NCBI GenBank assembly: GCA_937895845.1 | Contig: CALBLK010000078.1 | Span: 1-64,000 of the forward strand | Length of the DNA: 64,000 nucleotides | Reading direction: 5' to 3' | Origin: an uncultured Prevotella sp. | Lineage (GTDB): Bacteria; Bacteroidota; Bacteroidia; Bacteroidales; Bacteroidaceae | Part shown: in pieces, positions 8,220-17,632 of the stretch | Position numbering within the stretch: position 1 is the first letter of the stretch | Layout of the letters: each line of letters opens with the position of its first letter | Notes under the pieces: generated by a model | Told to the model about the DNA's origin: nothing | The model's input: only the letters and a program-made list of their open reading frames with translations | The model's database searches: none | Position numbers and translations under genes: made by a program

Positions 8220-10564
8220 AAACAACCCTATTCCGCCACGTTGCCGTGGCACTGGCTGCACCGTTGGCCGTCGCCCTCGGCTCCTGCTCGTCAACCAGCA
8301 ATCTCGAGGAGGGCGAAACCCTGTACACAGGACTCAAGGAGATTGCCTATGCGCAGCCCCCTGCCGACAGCGCGCTCAGCGCGCGGATGGTGAGCGACCA
8401 CTATGCCAGTGTTCGCGAAGAGGTGGAGGCCGCGCTGGCCTGCGCCCCCAACGGTGCCCTGCTGGGCAGCTCCTATTACCGCACCCCGTTCCAGTTCCGC
8501 CTGTGGATTTACAACCACTACGCCAACTCCACCACGAAGTTCGGCCGGTGGATGCGCAACTCCTTCGGCCACGAGCCGGTGCTGATGAGCGCGGTCAACC
8601 CCGAGGTGCGCGCCCTGGTGGCCCGCAATGTGCTCCGCTCAAACGGCTTCTTTGACGCCAGGGTCGACTATGAAGTGGTGGGGCAGAGGAATCCCCGCAA
8701 GTCAAAGCTCCTGTACAAGGTCACCCCCAACCGTCTCTATGTGCTGGACACTGTGCGCTATGTGGGCTATTCGCCCGGGGCCGACAGTCTGATAGCCGCC
8801 ACGCGGGCGGCAAGCCGGCTGAGTGCCGGAAGGCCTTTCACCGTGTCGGGGCTTGATGCCGAGCGCACCCGTCTGAGCGACCTGTTCCGCAACAGCGGCT
8901 ATTACTACTACCGCAGCGGCTACCAGTCGTTCACCGCCGACTCCGTGTCGGTGCCCGGGCGCGTGGAGGTCCGTCTCCAGCAGGCTGCCGACATTCCCGC
9001 CCTGGCCACGCGCCGGTGGCATCTCGGACGGTGCCGCATCATGCTCCGCCGCTCCGTGACCGACCAGCCCGCCGACAGTACCATGCGCCGCAACCTCGCC
9101 GTTTACTATTCCGGGCGCAAGCCCCCCATCCGCGCCCGTGCCATCCTGCGCGATGTCAGGCTGCGCCGCGGTCAGCTGTTCAGCCAGGCCGACTATACCG
9201 AGACCCTGAACAACATCAACAGCCTGGGACTTTTCAGCCTGTCCGACATCAGCTTCACGCCACGTGACACCGCGGCGGCCTGCGACACCCTTGACATGAC
9301 CGTCAACTGCGTGTTCGACAAGCCCTACGATGCCTCTATCGAGGCCAACTTCGTGACCAAGAGCAACGACCGCATGGGCCCCGGCCTGTCGCTCGGCCTC
9401 ACCAGGCGCAACGCCTTCCGCGGAGGCGAGAAGCTGTCGCTCAGTCTGAAAGGCTCCTACGAGTGGCAGACCGGGCGCCGCGTCAAGGGCAACAGCTCGG
9501 CGCTGAACAGTTACGAGTATGGCGCCGAGGTGTCCATCGAGTACCCGCGCATTGAGGCCCCGTTCAGCTGGTACAGCAGCCACCGCTTCTACAAGCCGCC
9601 CTCGACTCTGTTCTCCCTGTCTGGCAATGTGCTCAACAGGGCCGACTTTTTCAAGATGCTCACTGTCACGGGCGCGGTGACCTACCAGTTCCAGACCTCG
9701 GCCGACAGCCGGCACGAGCTCAGTCCCTTCTTGCTTGACTACAACTTTATGCAGCACACCACGGCCCGGTTCGACTCCATCATTGCCGACAACCCCGCCG
9801 TCTATGTGTCCATGCGCAACCAGTTTGTGCCCAAGGTCAAGTACACCTATACCTACACAAGTCCCGCGAGCCTTCGCAGTCCCATCTACTGGGAGACCTC
9901 GGTCACCGAGGCCGGCAACCTGCTGTCGCTCTGCTATGTGGCCGCAGGCAAGCAGTTCAGCCAAAAGGAGAAAGACCTCTTTGGCAACCCCTTCGCCCAG
10001 TTTGTCAAAATAAGCTCGACCCTGCGCAAGACCTGGCGCACCGGGGCCAAGAGCCAGCTGGTTGGCCGCGTGTCGGGCGGTGTCATCTGGGCCTTTGGCA
10101 ACTCCTCGCGCGCACCTTACAGCGAGCAGTTCTATGTGGGCGGCGCCAACAGCATCCGCGCTTTCACCGTGCGCAGCATCGGCCCAGGCAAGTATGTGGC
10201 CCCCAACACCACCTACGCCTATCTGGACCAGACGGGCGACATCAAGCTTGAGGCCAACCTCGAATACCGCTTCAACCTGTTTGGAAGTCTCTATGGCGCC
10301 ACTTTCCTGGATGCCGGCAACATCTGGCTGCTGAAGAAAGACAAGGCACGCCCCGATGCCAATTTCCGTCCGGCCACCTTCTTCCGCCAGCTGGCCACCG
10401 GAACGGGCGTGGGCCTGCGCTACGACCTCGAGTTCATCATTCTCCGCCTTGACCTCGGCGTGGCCCTCCACGTGCCCTATGACACCGGCAAGTCGGGCTA
10501 TTACAACATCCCCAGCTTCCGCGACGGGCTTGGCTTTCACTTCGCCATCGGCTACCCGTTCTGA
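8216..10564 (+). CDS. tamL: TamL: Omp85-family outer membrane lipoprotein, partner of TamB
   Basis: 782 residues. It begins with a lipoprotein signal peptide whose lipobox is LGSC, with Cys24 as the lipidated residue. This is the hallmark of the Bacteroidetes TamA variant called TamL. POTRA-like segments follow (about 100-350, e.g. FTVSGLDAERTRLSDLFRNSG and RRGQLFSQADYTETLNNINS), and a C-terminal Omp85 beta barrel ends in GLGFHFAIGYPF with a terminal aromatic residue. The barrel contains the conserved FYVGGANSIRAF motif (around residue 640), matching the Omp85 loop 6 (V/I)RG-like element. It overlaps tamB by 4 bases. Role: outer membrane end of the TAM complex. Confidence 0.9.
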   Translation: MKTTLFRHVAVALAAPLAVALGSCSSTSNLEEGETLYTGLKEIAYAQPPADSALSARMVSDHYASVREEVEAALACAPNGALLGSSYYRTPFQFRLWIYNHYANSTTKFGRWMRNSFGHEPVLMSAVNPEVRALVARNVLRSNGFFDARVDYEVVGQRNPRKSKLLYKVTPNRLYVLDTVRYVGYSPGADSLIAATRAASRLSAGRPFTVSGLDAERTRLSDLFRNSGYYYYRSGYQSFTADSVSVPGRVEVRLQQAADIPALATRRWHLGRCRIMLRRSVTDQPADSTMRRNLAVYYSGRKPPIRARAILRDVRLRRGQLFSQADYTETLNNINSLGLFSLSDISFTPRDTAAACDTLDMTVNCVFDKPYDASIEANFVTKSNDRMGPGLSLGLTRRNAFRGGEKLSLSLKGSYEWQTGRRVKGNSSALNSYEYGAEVSIEYPRIEAPFSWYSSHRFYKPPSTLFSLSGNVLNRADFFKMLTVTGAVTYQFQTSADSRHELSPFLLDYNFMQHTTARFDSIIADNPAVYVSMRNQFVPKVKYTYTYTSPASLRSPIYWETSVTEAGNLLSLCYVAAGKQFSQKEKDLFGNPFAQFVKISSTLRKTWRTGAKSQLVGRVSGGVIWAFGNSSRAPYSEQFYVGGANSIRAFTVRSIGPGKYVAPNTTYAYLDQTGDIKLEANLEYRFNLFGSLYGATFLDAGNIWLLKKDKARPDANFRPATFFRQLATGTGVGLRYDLEFIILRLDLGVALHVPYDTGKSGYYNIPSFRDGLGFHFAIGYPF

Positions 10565-10717
10565 CCCGGGGCGGCCGCATGTCTCGTCGCAGGCCGTTGC
10601 CTGTCCCGGCCCGGTGGCCCGTGGCGGTTTCAGAAAACGCCGCCCTTGTGGATGCGTGCCAGCCACCTTGCCCGAAAAAAAAGTCAGCCAAGATGGGCCG
10701 CTCTCAAAAATATTCGC

Positions 10718-10725
10718 TACTTTTG
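10718..10725 (+). promoter_or_regulatory. Bacteroidetes -7 promoter box
   Basis: TACTTTTG is an exact TAnnTTTG match, followed by CAAA. It lies 49 bases upstream of the nucleotidyltransferase start. Confidence 0.65.
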
Positions 10726-10774
10726 CAAATAGGTAATCAATTTGAAACTAACTGCACAATAAACAATTATTCTT

Positions 10775-11686
10775 ATGAAACCTACTTTATTGCTTCTGGC
10801 TGCCGGCATGGGCAGCCGCTATGGCGGGCTGAAACAGCTCGACGGCCTCGGCCCCAACGGCGAGACCATCATGGACTATTCCATTTACGACGCTGTCAAG
10901 GCCGGCTTCGGCAAGATTGTGTTTGTCATCCGCAAGGACTTCGAGCAGGACTTCCGCGAGAAGATTCTCTGCAAGTACGAGGGGCATGTGCCCGCCGAGC
11001 TCTGCTTCCAGAGCCTTGACGCACTGCCCGAAGGGTTCACCTGCCCGGCCGGCCGCGTGAAGCCCTGGGGCACCAACCACGCCGTGCTCATGGCCAAGGA
11101 CATCATCAAGGAGCCTTTCTGCGTGATCAACTGCGACGACTTCTACAACCGTGACGCATTCATGGTCATCGGCAAGTTCCTCTCAGAGCTGCCCGAGGGC
11201 AGCGCCAACACCTATGCCATGGTGGGCTTCCGCGTGGGCAACACGCTCTCGGAGAACGGCACCGTTGCCCGCGGCATCTGCTCGAAGGACGGCAAGGGCC
11301 ACCTGACCACCGTCGTTGAGCGCACCGAGATTATGCGTGTCAACGGCGCCGTGTGCTACAAGGACGAGCAGGGACAGTGGGTTGCCGTTGCCGACAACAC
11401 ACCTGTGTCGATGAACATGTGGGGCTTCACCCCCGACTATTTCGCCCACAGCGAGGCCTATTTCAAGGAGTTCCTGGCCGACCCGAAGAACATGGAGAAC
11501 CCCAAGGCCGAGTTCTTCATCCCGCTGATGGTCAACAAGCTCATCAACGAGGGCACAGCCACCGTCGAGGTGCTCGACACCACCAGCAAGTGGTTTGGCG
11601 TGACCTACGCTGCAGACCGCGCCGGCACGGTGGCCCGCATCCAGCAGCTCATCGACGAGGGCGTTTATCCCAACCGCCTGTTCTGA
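10775..11686 (+). CDS. Nucleotidyltransferase family protein (sugar-phosphate NTP transferase type)
   Basis: 303 residues, cytosolic. The N-terminus LAAGMGSRYGGLKQL is the nucleotide-binding G-x-G-S-R loop followed by the catalytic Lys of the NTP_transferase superfamily (GlmU, RmlA, GalU relatives). INCDDFYN (around residue 114) is the metal-binding Asp motif. Such enzymes activate a sugar phosphate as an NDP-sugar. The spacing LDGLGPNGETIMDYSIYDA is typical of an uncharacterised Bacteroidetes clade often beside phosphotransferase genes, and no such neighbour is present here. Transcribed alone from its own promoter box. Exact sugar unknown. Confidence 0.82.
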   Translation: MKPTLLLLAAGMGSRYGGLKQLDGLGPNGETIMDYSIYDAVKAGFGKIVFVIRKDFEQDFREKILCKYEGHVPAELCFQSLDALPEGFTCPAGRVKPWGTNHAVLMAKDIIKEPFCVINCDDFYNRDAFMVIGKFLSELPEGSANTYAMVGFRVGNTLSENGTVARGICSKDGKGHLTTVVERTEIMRVNGAVCYKDEQGQWVAVADNTPVSMNMWGFTPDYFAHSEAYFKEFLADPKNMENPKAEFFIPLMVNKLINEGTATVEVLDTTSKWFGVTYAADRAGTVARIQQLIDEGVYPNRLF

Positions 11687-11831
11687 CAGGCAGCGCCCGC
11701 TGCCATCTTGACAGCCGGACATTCCGGTGTGAGGCGCGGTGGCCACAGGCTGCCGCACCTCACACTTTTTTTGTAGCACGCCAGCCTCCTTTCTCCCGGC
11801 GCCCAGGTTTCCGCAAGGCTGCTCCTGCCGT

Positions 11832-11963
11832 GCAGAACAGGCACCTTTGCACCGCCAGACGGCCCATCCCGGCTGGTCAAACGTACCGTTTTGCACGGCC
11901 AAACGAACCGTTTTGCACGGTGGAAAGCACCGTTTTGCAGGGCGGAAAGCGCCGTTCTGCGTG
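11832..11963. repeat. 22-bp tandem repeat array, each unit a small palindrome
   Basis: Four clear 22-base units run without spacers: 11876-11897, 11898-11919, 11920-11941 and 11942-11963. The shared core is AAACGnACCGTTTTGCA in units 1-2 and AAAGCnCCGTTtTGC in units 3-4. Each core is an inverted repeat (AAACG...CGTTT). Two more degenerate units in the same phase precede them (11832-11853 and 11854-11875). The array is in no gene. Confidence 0.8.
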
Positions 11964-12070
11964 TCACACGCTTCGCATCGCGCTCCCATACCGGCTGTCC
12001 TGCGCGTGCAGCCACTTGGCGTTCTGCCCATTTCGCCCCCTTTTCCTTACCGCTCTTCCATCTTTTTTTG

Positions 12071-12078
12071 TACTTTTG
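12071..12078 (+). promoter_or_regulatory. Bacteroidetes -7 promoter box before the ECF sigma gene
   Basis: TACTTTTG is an exact TAnnTTTG match followed by CGCC, preceded by a T-rich stretch. It lies 88 bases upstream of the sigma gene start, leaving a ~85-base 5' UTR. Confidence 0.6.
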
Positions 12079-12166
12079 CGCCTAAATTCACACAAAGGAG
12101 CGGCCGGTCTGCGACTTTTCCCGGGCGGAAACGCCCCGGCGAACGCTAAACAAGACAGAAAAGAGC

Positions 12167-12682
12167 ATGGATATTATAGGAAAAAATGACTTTGAACAGC
12201 TGTTCCGGAAGCATTATTCCCAATGCTATTTTCTTGCCTTCCGGCTGGCAGGCGACGAGGAGGCGGCACGTGACATTGTCAGCGAGAGCTTTGTCTCCCT
12301 GTGGAACAGGCGTGCCGAGGTGGCGCCGTCAAGGCAGCTGGGCTACCTGCTGGTGAGCGTGCGCAACAACGCTGTCAGCTGGCTCCGGCAGCACAACCGG
12401 GCTGTCACGGTGGCAGCCGACACCCTTAGCGGCGTCTCTGACGATGCGGAAGAGTTGTGGCTGCTGCGCGAGCAGCGGATAGCCGCTGTCGAGAAAGCTG
12501 TCCTGCTCCTCCCCGCTCGCACGCGCTACGTGCTTGAGCAGTGTTACTACCACCGCCGCACCTATGCCGATGTGGCGGCCGAACTGGGCATCTCTGTCAA
12601 CGGGGTGAAAAAGCACATTGTGAAGGCGCTGGCCACCCTGCGCCAGCATTTTAACACAGATAAACATCATTGCGGTACCTAA
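12167..12682 (+). CDS. ECF-type RNA polymerase sigma-70 factor
   Basis: 171 residues. Region 2 is visible at about residues 7-75 (FEQLFRKHYSQCYFLAFRL, DEEAARDIVSESFVSLWNRR), with the region 2.2 core. Region 4 is at about 105-160 (LLPARTRYVLEQCYY, TYADVAAELGISVNGVKKHIVKAL), a helix-turn-helix that binds the -35 element. This is the compact Bacteroidetes ECF family normally paired with FecR anti-sigma factors. The next gene is FecR, and the STN-bearing SusC follows. It would be released by ligand occupancy of that transporter and then activate the susC operon. Confidence 0.93.
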   Translation: MDIIGKNDFEQLFRKHYSQCYFLAFRLAGDEEAARDIVSESFVSLWNRRAEVAPSRQLGYLLVSVRNNAVSWLRQHNRAVTVAADTLSGVSDDAEELWLLREQRIAAVEKAVLLLPARTRYVLEQCYYHRRTYADVAAELGISVNGVKKHIVKALATLRQHFNTDKHHCGT

Positions 12683-12742
12683 GTGGGACGCAACGCCGTC
12701 TTTTATAAAGAATGGTCTGCACAAGGCAGACCGGCAAACGAG

Positions 12743-13780
12743 ATGACTAACCTGAACAACCACACAGACAACAGCGACCGGCTTCTGCCGGATGAGGCCG
12801 AGGCCGGCATCATCGGTGAGGCCCTGGCACGGCTCCAGGCGCCGGGCCCCGATGTGGACGGGGCCTGGCGGCAGCTGGAACAGGCGATAGACGCGGGCAC
12901 TCCCCGCCGGACGGCCGCGCCCAGGTGGCTGGGGGTGGCGCTGCTTGTCGCCGCCGTGTGTGCCGGTCTTGTCTTCCTGCTGCGTCCCCATTCGCCATCG
13001 CCGGCAGCCGGGCATGCCGTCATCTCCTTCAGTGTGCAGCGTGACACCGTTGTCACCGTCACCCGTAACCACCAGCCGTCCGCTGCCGGGCGTGGTGTCA
13101 TGTCGTTTGTGCCGTCACGCGGCGCTGGCCGCGGCGCAGCCTGCTCGGTGGTGGCCGTCAAGACCCCGCGTGGCAAAGACTGCAACCTGGTGCTTGCCGA
13201 CGGCACCCGGGTGTGGCTCAATGCAGAGAGCGTGCTCGAGTTTCCCGAACGGTTCGCAGGTGGCCGCCGCGCGGTCTCGCTTGTTGGCGAGGCCTATTTC
13301 GAGGTGGCCAAGGACGCCCGCCACCCCTTTGTCGTGAAGAGTCCCTATTACACAGCCACGGTGCTCGGCACCAGCTTCAACGCCAGGGCCTACTCGGAGC
13401 AGAAGGCCGAGATAGCCCTTGTCGAGGGATGTGTGCGCGTGTGCGGTGCCGGTGCCCGGCGCGAGGTCACGCTCACCCCCGGCAGTCTGCTGGCTTTCAC
13501 CCCCGGCCGCGGCTTCAGCGTAAGGAGCGTTGACACCTATCCTTACACCCAGCGCAAGTGCGGGCTGTTCTATTACGACAACACCCCCCTGCTTGACATC
13601 ATGCTCGACCTGGGCCGGTGGTACAACAAGACCGTGGTGTTCGAGGACGACAGGAGCATGACCATGCGGCTTCACTTTGTGGCCGAGCGCAAGGATGGCA
13701 TGGCCAATGTGCTCCGCAGCCTGGGCGAGCTGGCCGGTGTGGGCATCTCGGTGAGCGCGCACGAAATCACCATCCGCTGA
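12743..13780 (+). CDS. FecR-family anti-sigma factor
   Basis: 345 residues from the ATG at 12743. The frame is open from a GTG at 12683, directly after the sigma stop, but the ATG-started form gives the usual FecR N-terminus. A cytoplasmic N-terminal part (about 1-60) is followed by one membrane helix (LGVALLVAAVCAGLVFLL). The periplasmic FecR domain follows: VKTPRGKDCNLVLADGTRV, LNAESVLEFPERF, VSLVGEAYFEVAKDARHPF, VLGTSFNARAY. The C-terminal domain (about 270-345, LDIMLDLGRWYNKTVVFED) is the part thought to contact the STN domain of the transporter. It should hold the upstream sigma factor until the transporter is occupied. Confidence 0.92.
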   Translation: MTNLNNHTDNSDRLLPDEAEAGIIGEALARLQAPGPDVDGAWRQLEQAIDAGTPRRTAAPRWLGVALLVAAVCAGLVFLLRPHSPSPAAGHAVISFSVQRDTVVTVTRNHQPSAAGRGVMSFVPSRGAGRGAACSVVAVKTPRGKDCNLVLADGTRVWLNAESVLEFPERFAGGRRAVSLVGEAYFEVAKDARHPFVVKSPYYTATVLGTSFNARAYSEQKAEIALVEGCVRVCGAGARREVTLTPGSLLAFTPGRGFSVRSVDTYPYTQRKCGLFYYDNTPLLDIMLDLGRWYNKTVVFEDDRSMTMRLHFVAERKDGMANVLRSLGELAGVGISVSAHEITIR

Positions 13781-13939
13781 CCCCGGCGCCTTTTTCCGCC
13801 CCGCACAGTTTGTCCGCCCCCAAACTGCTATGGGTAAAACCGTACGACCGCGACACGAAGTGCCGCGGTATCTTTTTGCAGGTTAACCGATGTTGCTTTT
13901 ATTAAAATGACATTTATTTTAAATAAAACATTTCAAAAT

Positions 13940-13966
13940 GGTACCCATATTGTTGTTTTTCCGTCT
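13940..13966 (+). promoter_or_regulatory. Possible ECF-sigma promoter upstream of the SusC gene
   Basis: GGTACC (13940-13945) and CCGTCT (13961-13966) are 15 bases apart and 84 bases before the SusC start. The pair resembles the generic ECF layout of an AC-containing -35 box and a CGTC-type -10 box. The gap has no exact housekeeping TAnnTTTG box. This is a guess from spacing and motif only. Confidence 0.25.
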
Positions 13967-14049
13967 TTAATGATGTAGACGGGCGTTAAAAGCTGCCAGG
14001 CAATCGCAGCCTCCCCCCCGTATGTTGAGAGACAAAAACCGAATGTTTA

Positions 14050-17000
14050 ATGGAATTGAAAGTTATGGAAAAAGAAAGACTCAAGGCTGCACTGCTTGTC
14101 TCCTTTGTCCTGCTGTTTGTACAGATACAGGCGGCGTGGTCGCAGGGGCGCTTGGTGACTTTGAAGTGTGACAACACGGCGCTGGCCGCCGCGCTGTCGC
14201 AGGTGGAAAGACAATCAGGGTATTACAAGCTGAACTACAATTATGACGAGCTGGACGGGCTGCGCGTGTCGCTGGATGTCAGCAACGTCACGGCCCCCGA
14301 GGCTGTGCAGCGGCTGCTTGACGGACAGCCCCTCGCCATGACCGTGAAGGGAAGGTTCATCAACATTAAGCGTGGCGCCCGGCACCAGACCGGCGGAGGC
14401 CTGACGGCGACAGGCCGCCTGTTTGACAAGAATGGCGACCCGCTGATAGGGGCCACGGTCAGGGAGGCCGGCACCCAGAATGCCACGGTGACCGACGCCG
14501 AAGGCAACTATGTGCTGAGCCACGTGGCGCCGGGCAGTGTGCTCGAATACTCCTATGTGGGCATGAAGACCTACCGCCGCAAGGCCTCGGCCAAGCGTGT
14601 GAGCATCTTTCTCGAGGACGACGCCACCACGCTGGGCGACGTTGTGGTGACCGGAATGCAGAAGATGGACAAGCGACTGTTCACTGGCTCGACCACGACC
14701 ATTGACGCGGCGAAGGCCAAGCTCGACGGTGTGGCCGACATCAGCCGCTCGCTTGAGGGCCGGGCCGCCGGCGTGTCCGTGCAGAACGTCACGGGTACCT
14801 TTGGCACCGCACCGCGCATCCAGGTGCGCGGCGCAACCTCCATCTACGGCAGCAGCCAGCCGCTGTGGATCGTGGACGGCGTTATCCAGGACAACGTCAT
14901 CGAGGTGAACACCGACAACCTGACCTCGGGCAACGCCGAGACCCTGCTCTCCTCGGCCATCGCGGGCCTGAACGCCGACGACATCGAGAGCTTCCAGATT
15001 CTCCGCGACGGGTCGGCCACCTCAATCTATGGCGCGCGCGCCATGGCCGGCGTGATTGTGATCAACACCAAGAAGGGCCGGCAGGGGCGCACCAGCGTCA
15101 ACTATACGGGTGAGTTTACCATGCGCCTGAAGCCGAGCTACGACAACTTCAACATCATGAACTCGCAGGAGCAGATGTCGGTGTACCAGGAGTTGCAGAA
15201 GAAAGGCTACATGAACCCGGCCGACGTGGTCAACGCCAGCCAGAGCGGTGTCTACGGAAAGCTGGCCCGCCTGATAGCGTCGGGCGAGGTGCTCAACACC
15301 GACGCGGGCCGCAACGCCTGGCTGCGCACCCAGGAATACCGCAACACCGACTGGTTTGACCTGCTGTTCTCCAACAGCGTCATGCAGAACCACTCGGTGT
15401 CCGTCTCCACGGGAACGGACAAGAGCCAGCACTACGCGTCGCTCAGCCTGATGGAAGACCCCGGGTGGTACAAGCAGAGCCGCGTGAGGCGCTACACAGC
15501 CAACCTCAACTCGACATACATTTTCTCAGACAAACTCAAGGTCAACCTCATCGGCAACGCCTCGACACGCGAGCAGCGCGCGCCGGGCACGCTCAGCTCA
15601 GAGGTGAACCTGGTCAGCGGAGAGGTGAGCCGCGCCTTCGACATCAACCCCTATTCGTACGCGCTGAACACCTCGCGCGTGCTCGACCCCAATGAGTATT
15701 ACACGCGCAACTACACCTCGTTCAACATCTTCCATGAACTGGATAACAACTATATTGACCTGAACACCAACGAGTTCAAGATACAGGGCCTGCTCACTTA
15801 CAAGCCGCTGGCCGGACTGGAAGTCAACCTGCTGGGCGCCGTGAAGCGGGCCAGCTCCACCTCGGAGCACAACGTGAACGAAAATTCCAACCAGGCCAAC
15901 GCCTACCGCGCCATGGACAACACCATCATCCGCGACAACAACCCCTACCTGTGGACCGACCCCAACGACCCGTATGCCGTGCCGGTGAGCGTGCTGCCCG
16001 AGGGCGGCATCTACGACATGACCACCTACCGCATGACCTCCTGGGACTTCCGCGCCACGGTGTCCTTCAACAAGGTGTTTGCCAAGCGGCACATCATGAA
16101 CCTGTTTGCCGGACTGGAGTCGAACGAGGTGAAGCGCAGCAGTGACTGGTCGAGGCAGTGGGGGCGCGAGTATGAGATGGGAAACATCGGGAAGTTTGAC
16201 CCCTCGATGTTCGACAAGCTGTCGCAGGAAGGCGCGGGCTACTATTCCGTGAGCAACGGGCTGGAGCGCACCTCGGCCTACTTCGCCAATGCCACCTACT
16301 CCTACAAGGGACGCTACATCGCCAACGGGACGCTGCGCTACGAGGGCACCAACACCCTGGGCAACGCCCGCAAGAGCCGCTGGCTGCCCACATGGAACGT
16401 GTCGGGGGCGTGGAACGCCCACGAGGAGCCGTGGTTCAAGAGATTCCAGCCCTGGCTGAGCCACTTCACGCTGAAAGGGTCCTACTCGCTGACCGCCGAC
16501 CGCGGGCCGTTTGACATATCCAACTCCGTGGCCATCATCAACAGCGAGATAGCCTGGCGGCCCGCCAGCAGCGACCAGGAGACGGCGCTGCGCATCACAC
16601 AGCTGGGCAACTCGGACCTGACCTACGAGAAGAAGCACGAGCTGAGCGTCACCGCCGACATGGGATTCCTCAACAACCGCATCAACCTGGAGCTGAGCTG
16701 GTACGACCGCCGCAACTTCGACCTCATCGGCCCGATAACCGTGCAGGGCGTGGGCGGCGAGATAGACAAGTATGGCAACATCGCCGACATGAAGTCGGGC
16801 GGCTTCGAACTGTCGCTCAGCACGAAGAACGTCAAGACGAGGGACTTCGAGTGGAACACCACTTTCCTTTACTCGCACCAGCACAACGAGGTGACCAACC
16901 TGAAGAACACCTCGCGCATCATCGACCTGGTGAGGGGCAACGGCTTCGCCCTACAGGGCTACCCCGTGCGCTCCATCTTCAGCATACCGTTCTACAAGCT

Positions 17001-17631
17001 CGACAGCGAGGGACTGCCCACGTTCAAGGTGGCCAACGGCGCCATCACCACCGACGGCATCAACTTCCAGGAATATGCCGACCTGGGGTGGCTGAAGTAC
17101 GAAGGCTCGTCAGACCCCACCGACTATGGCTCGCTTGAAAACACCTTCAGCTACAAGGGCTTCCGCCTCAATGTGTTCGTGGTCTACTCCTATGGAAACG
17201 TCGTGAGGCTCGACCCCGTGTTCTCCAACACCTATACCGACCTGGTGGCCTCGCCGCGCGAGTTCAACAACCGCTGGTCATCGTCGGGCGAGGAAAACAT
17301 CACCACGGTGCCGGTAATCCCGTCGCGCCGCCAGAACTTCCTCAACCCCAACCTGTCGGTGGCCTACAGCGCCTACAATTACAGCACGGAGCGCATCGCC
17401 AAGGGCGACTTCGTGCGCATGAAGGAAATCTCGCTCGACTACACCTTCCGCGGCAAGTGGATGGCAAGGGTGGGCGTGAACAGCCTGAACCTCAAGCTCC
17501 AGGCCACCAACCTGTTCCTGATTTACGCTGACAAGAAGCTCAATGGCAACGACCCGGAGTTCTTCAACACCGGCGGCGTGGCATCGCCCATGCCCAAACA
17601 GTACACACTTACCGCACGAATAGGCTTTTAA
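14050..17631 (+). CDS. SusC/RagA-type TonB-dependent transporter with STN signalling domain
   Basis: 1193 residues; an ATG five codons downstream at 14065 is an equally possible start. A signal peptide (about 10-32) is followed by a secretin/TonB short N-terminal (STN) domain at about 37-100, a carboxypeptidase-regulatory domain at about 115-195 (ATGRLFDKNGDPLIGATVRE), and the TonB-dependent plug (GDVVVTGMQKMDKRLFTGST, VQNVTGTFGTAPRIQVRGAT). The rest is the 22-strand barrel, ending LTARIGF. The STN domain is what lets such transporters signal to FecR. It is separated by one base from the SusD stop-start junction, so the two genes are cotranscribed. This is the import pore; SusD is its lid. 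Confidence 0.93.
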   Translation: MELKVMEKERLKAALLVSFVLLFVQIQAAWSQGRLVTLKCDNTALAAALSQVERQSGYYKLNYNYDELDGLRVSLDVSNVTAPEAVQRLLDGQPLAMTVKGRFINIKRGARHQTGGGLTATGRLFDKNGDPLIGATVREAGTQNATVTDAEGNYVLSHVAPGSVLEYSYVGMKTYRRKASAKRVSIFLEDDATTLGDVVVTGMQKMDKRLFTGSTTTIDAAKAKLDGVADISRSLEGRAAGVSVQNVTGTFGTAPRIQVRGATSIYGSSQPLWIVDGVIQDNVIEVNTDNLTSGNAETLLSSAIAGLNADDIESFQILRDGSATSIYGARAMAGVIVINTKKGRQGRTSVNYTGEFTMRLKPSYDNFNIMNSQEQMSVYQELQKKGYMNPADVVNASQSGVYGKLARLIASGEVLNTDAGRNAWLRTQEYRNTDWFDLLFSNSVMQNHSVSVSTGTDKSQHYASLSLMEDPGWYKQSRVRRYTANLNSTYIFSDKLKVNLIGNASTREQRAPGTLSSEVNLVSGEVSRAFDINPYSYALNTSRVLDPNEYYTRNYTSFNIFHELDNNYIDLNTNEFKIQGLLTYKPLAGLEVNLLGAVKRASSTSEHNVNENSNQANAYRAMDNTIIRDNNPYLWTDPNDPYAVPVSVLPEGGIYDMTTYRMTSWDFRATVSFNKVFAKRHIMNLFAGLESNEVKRSSDWSRQWGREYEMGNIGKFDPSMFDKLSQEGAGYYSVSNGLERTSAYFANATYSYKGRYIANGTLRYEGTNTLGNARKSRWLPTWNVSGAWNAHEEPWFKRFQPWLSHFTLKGSYSLTADRGPFDISNSVAIINSEIAWRPASSDQETALRITQLGNSDLTYEKKHELSVTADMGFLNNRINLELSWYDRRNFDLIGPITVQGVGGEIDKYGNIADMKSGGFELSLSTKNVKTRDFEWNTTFLYSHQHNEVTNLKNTSRIIDLVRGNGFALQGYPVRSIFSIPFYKLDSEGLPTFKVANGAITTDGINFQEYADLGWLKYEGSSDPTDYGSLENTFSYKGFRLNVFVVYSYGNVVRLDPVFSNTYTDLVASPREFNNRWSSSGEENITTVPVIPSRRQNFLNPNLSVAYSAYNYSTERIAKGDFVRMKEISLDYTFRGKWMARVGVNSLNLKLQATNLFLIYADKKLNGNDPEFFNTGGVASPMPKQYTLTARIGF

Positions 17632-17632
17632 C

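Larger units (their letters stand above)
11687..12166 (+). other. Intergenic region with 22-bp repeats and a sigma-gene promoter
   Basis: 480 bases between the nucleotidyltransferase and the ECF sigma gene. It holds four to six 22-bp tandem repeat units (11832-11963) and a promoter box (12071-12078). No convincing coding frame: the ORFs here span repeats in several frames, on both strands. Confidence 0.6.

Noticed and set aside
11832..11963. Repeats as a CRISPR array or as ordinary coding repeat
   Set aside because: No spacers between units and no credible frame or cas genes.
12683..12742. GTG start for FecR directly after the sigma stop
   Set aside because: The ATG at 12743 gives the usual FecR N-terminus; the extra 20 residues resemble no family sequence. 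Not strictly excluded.
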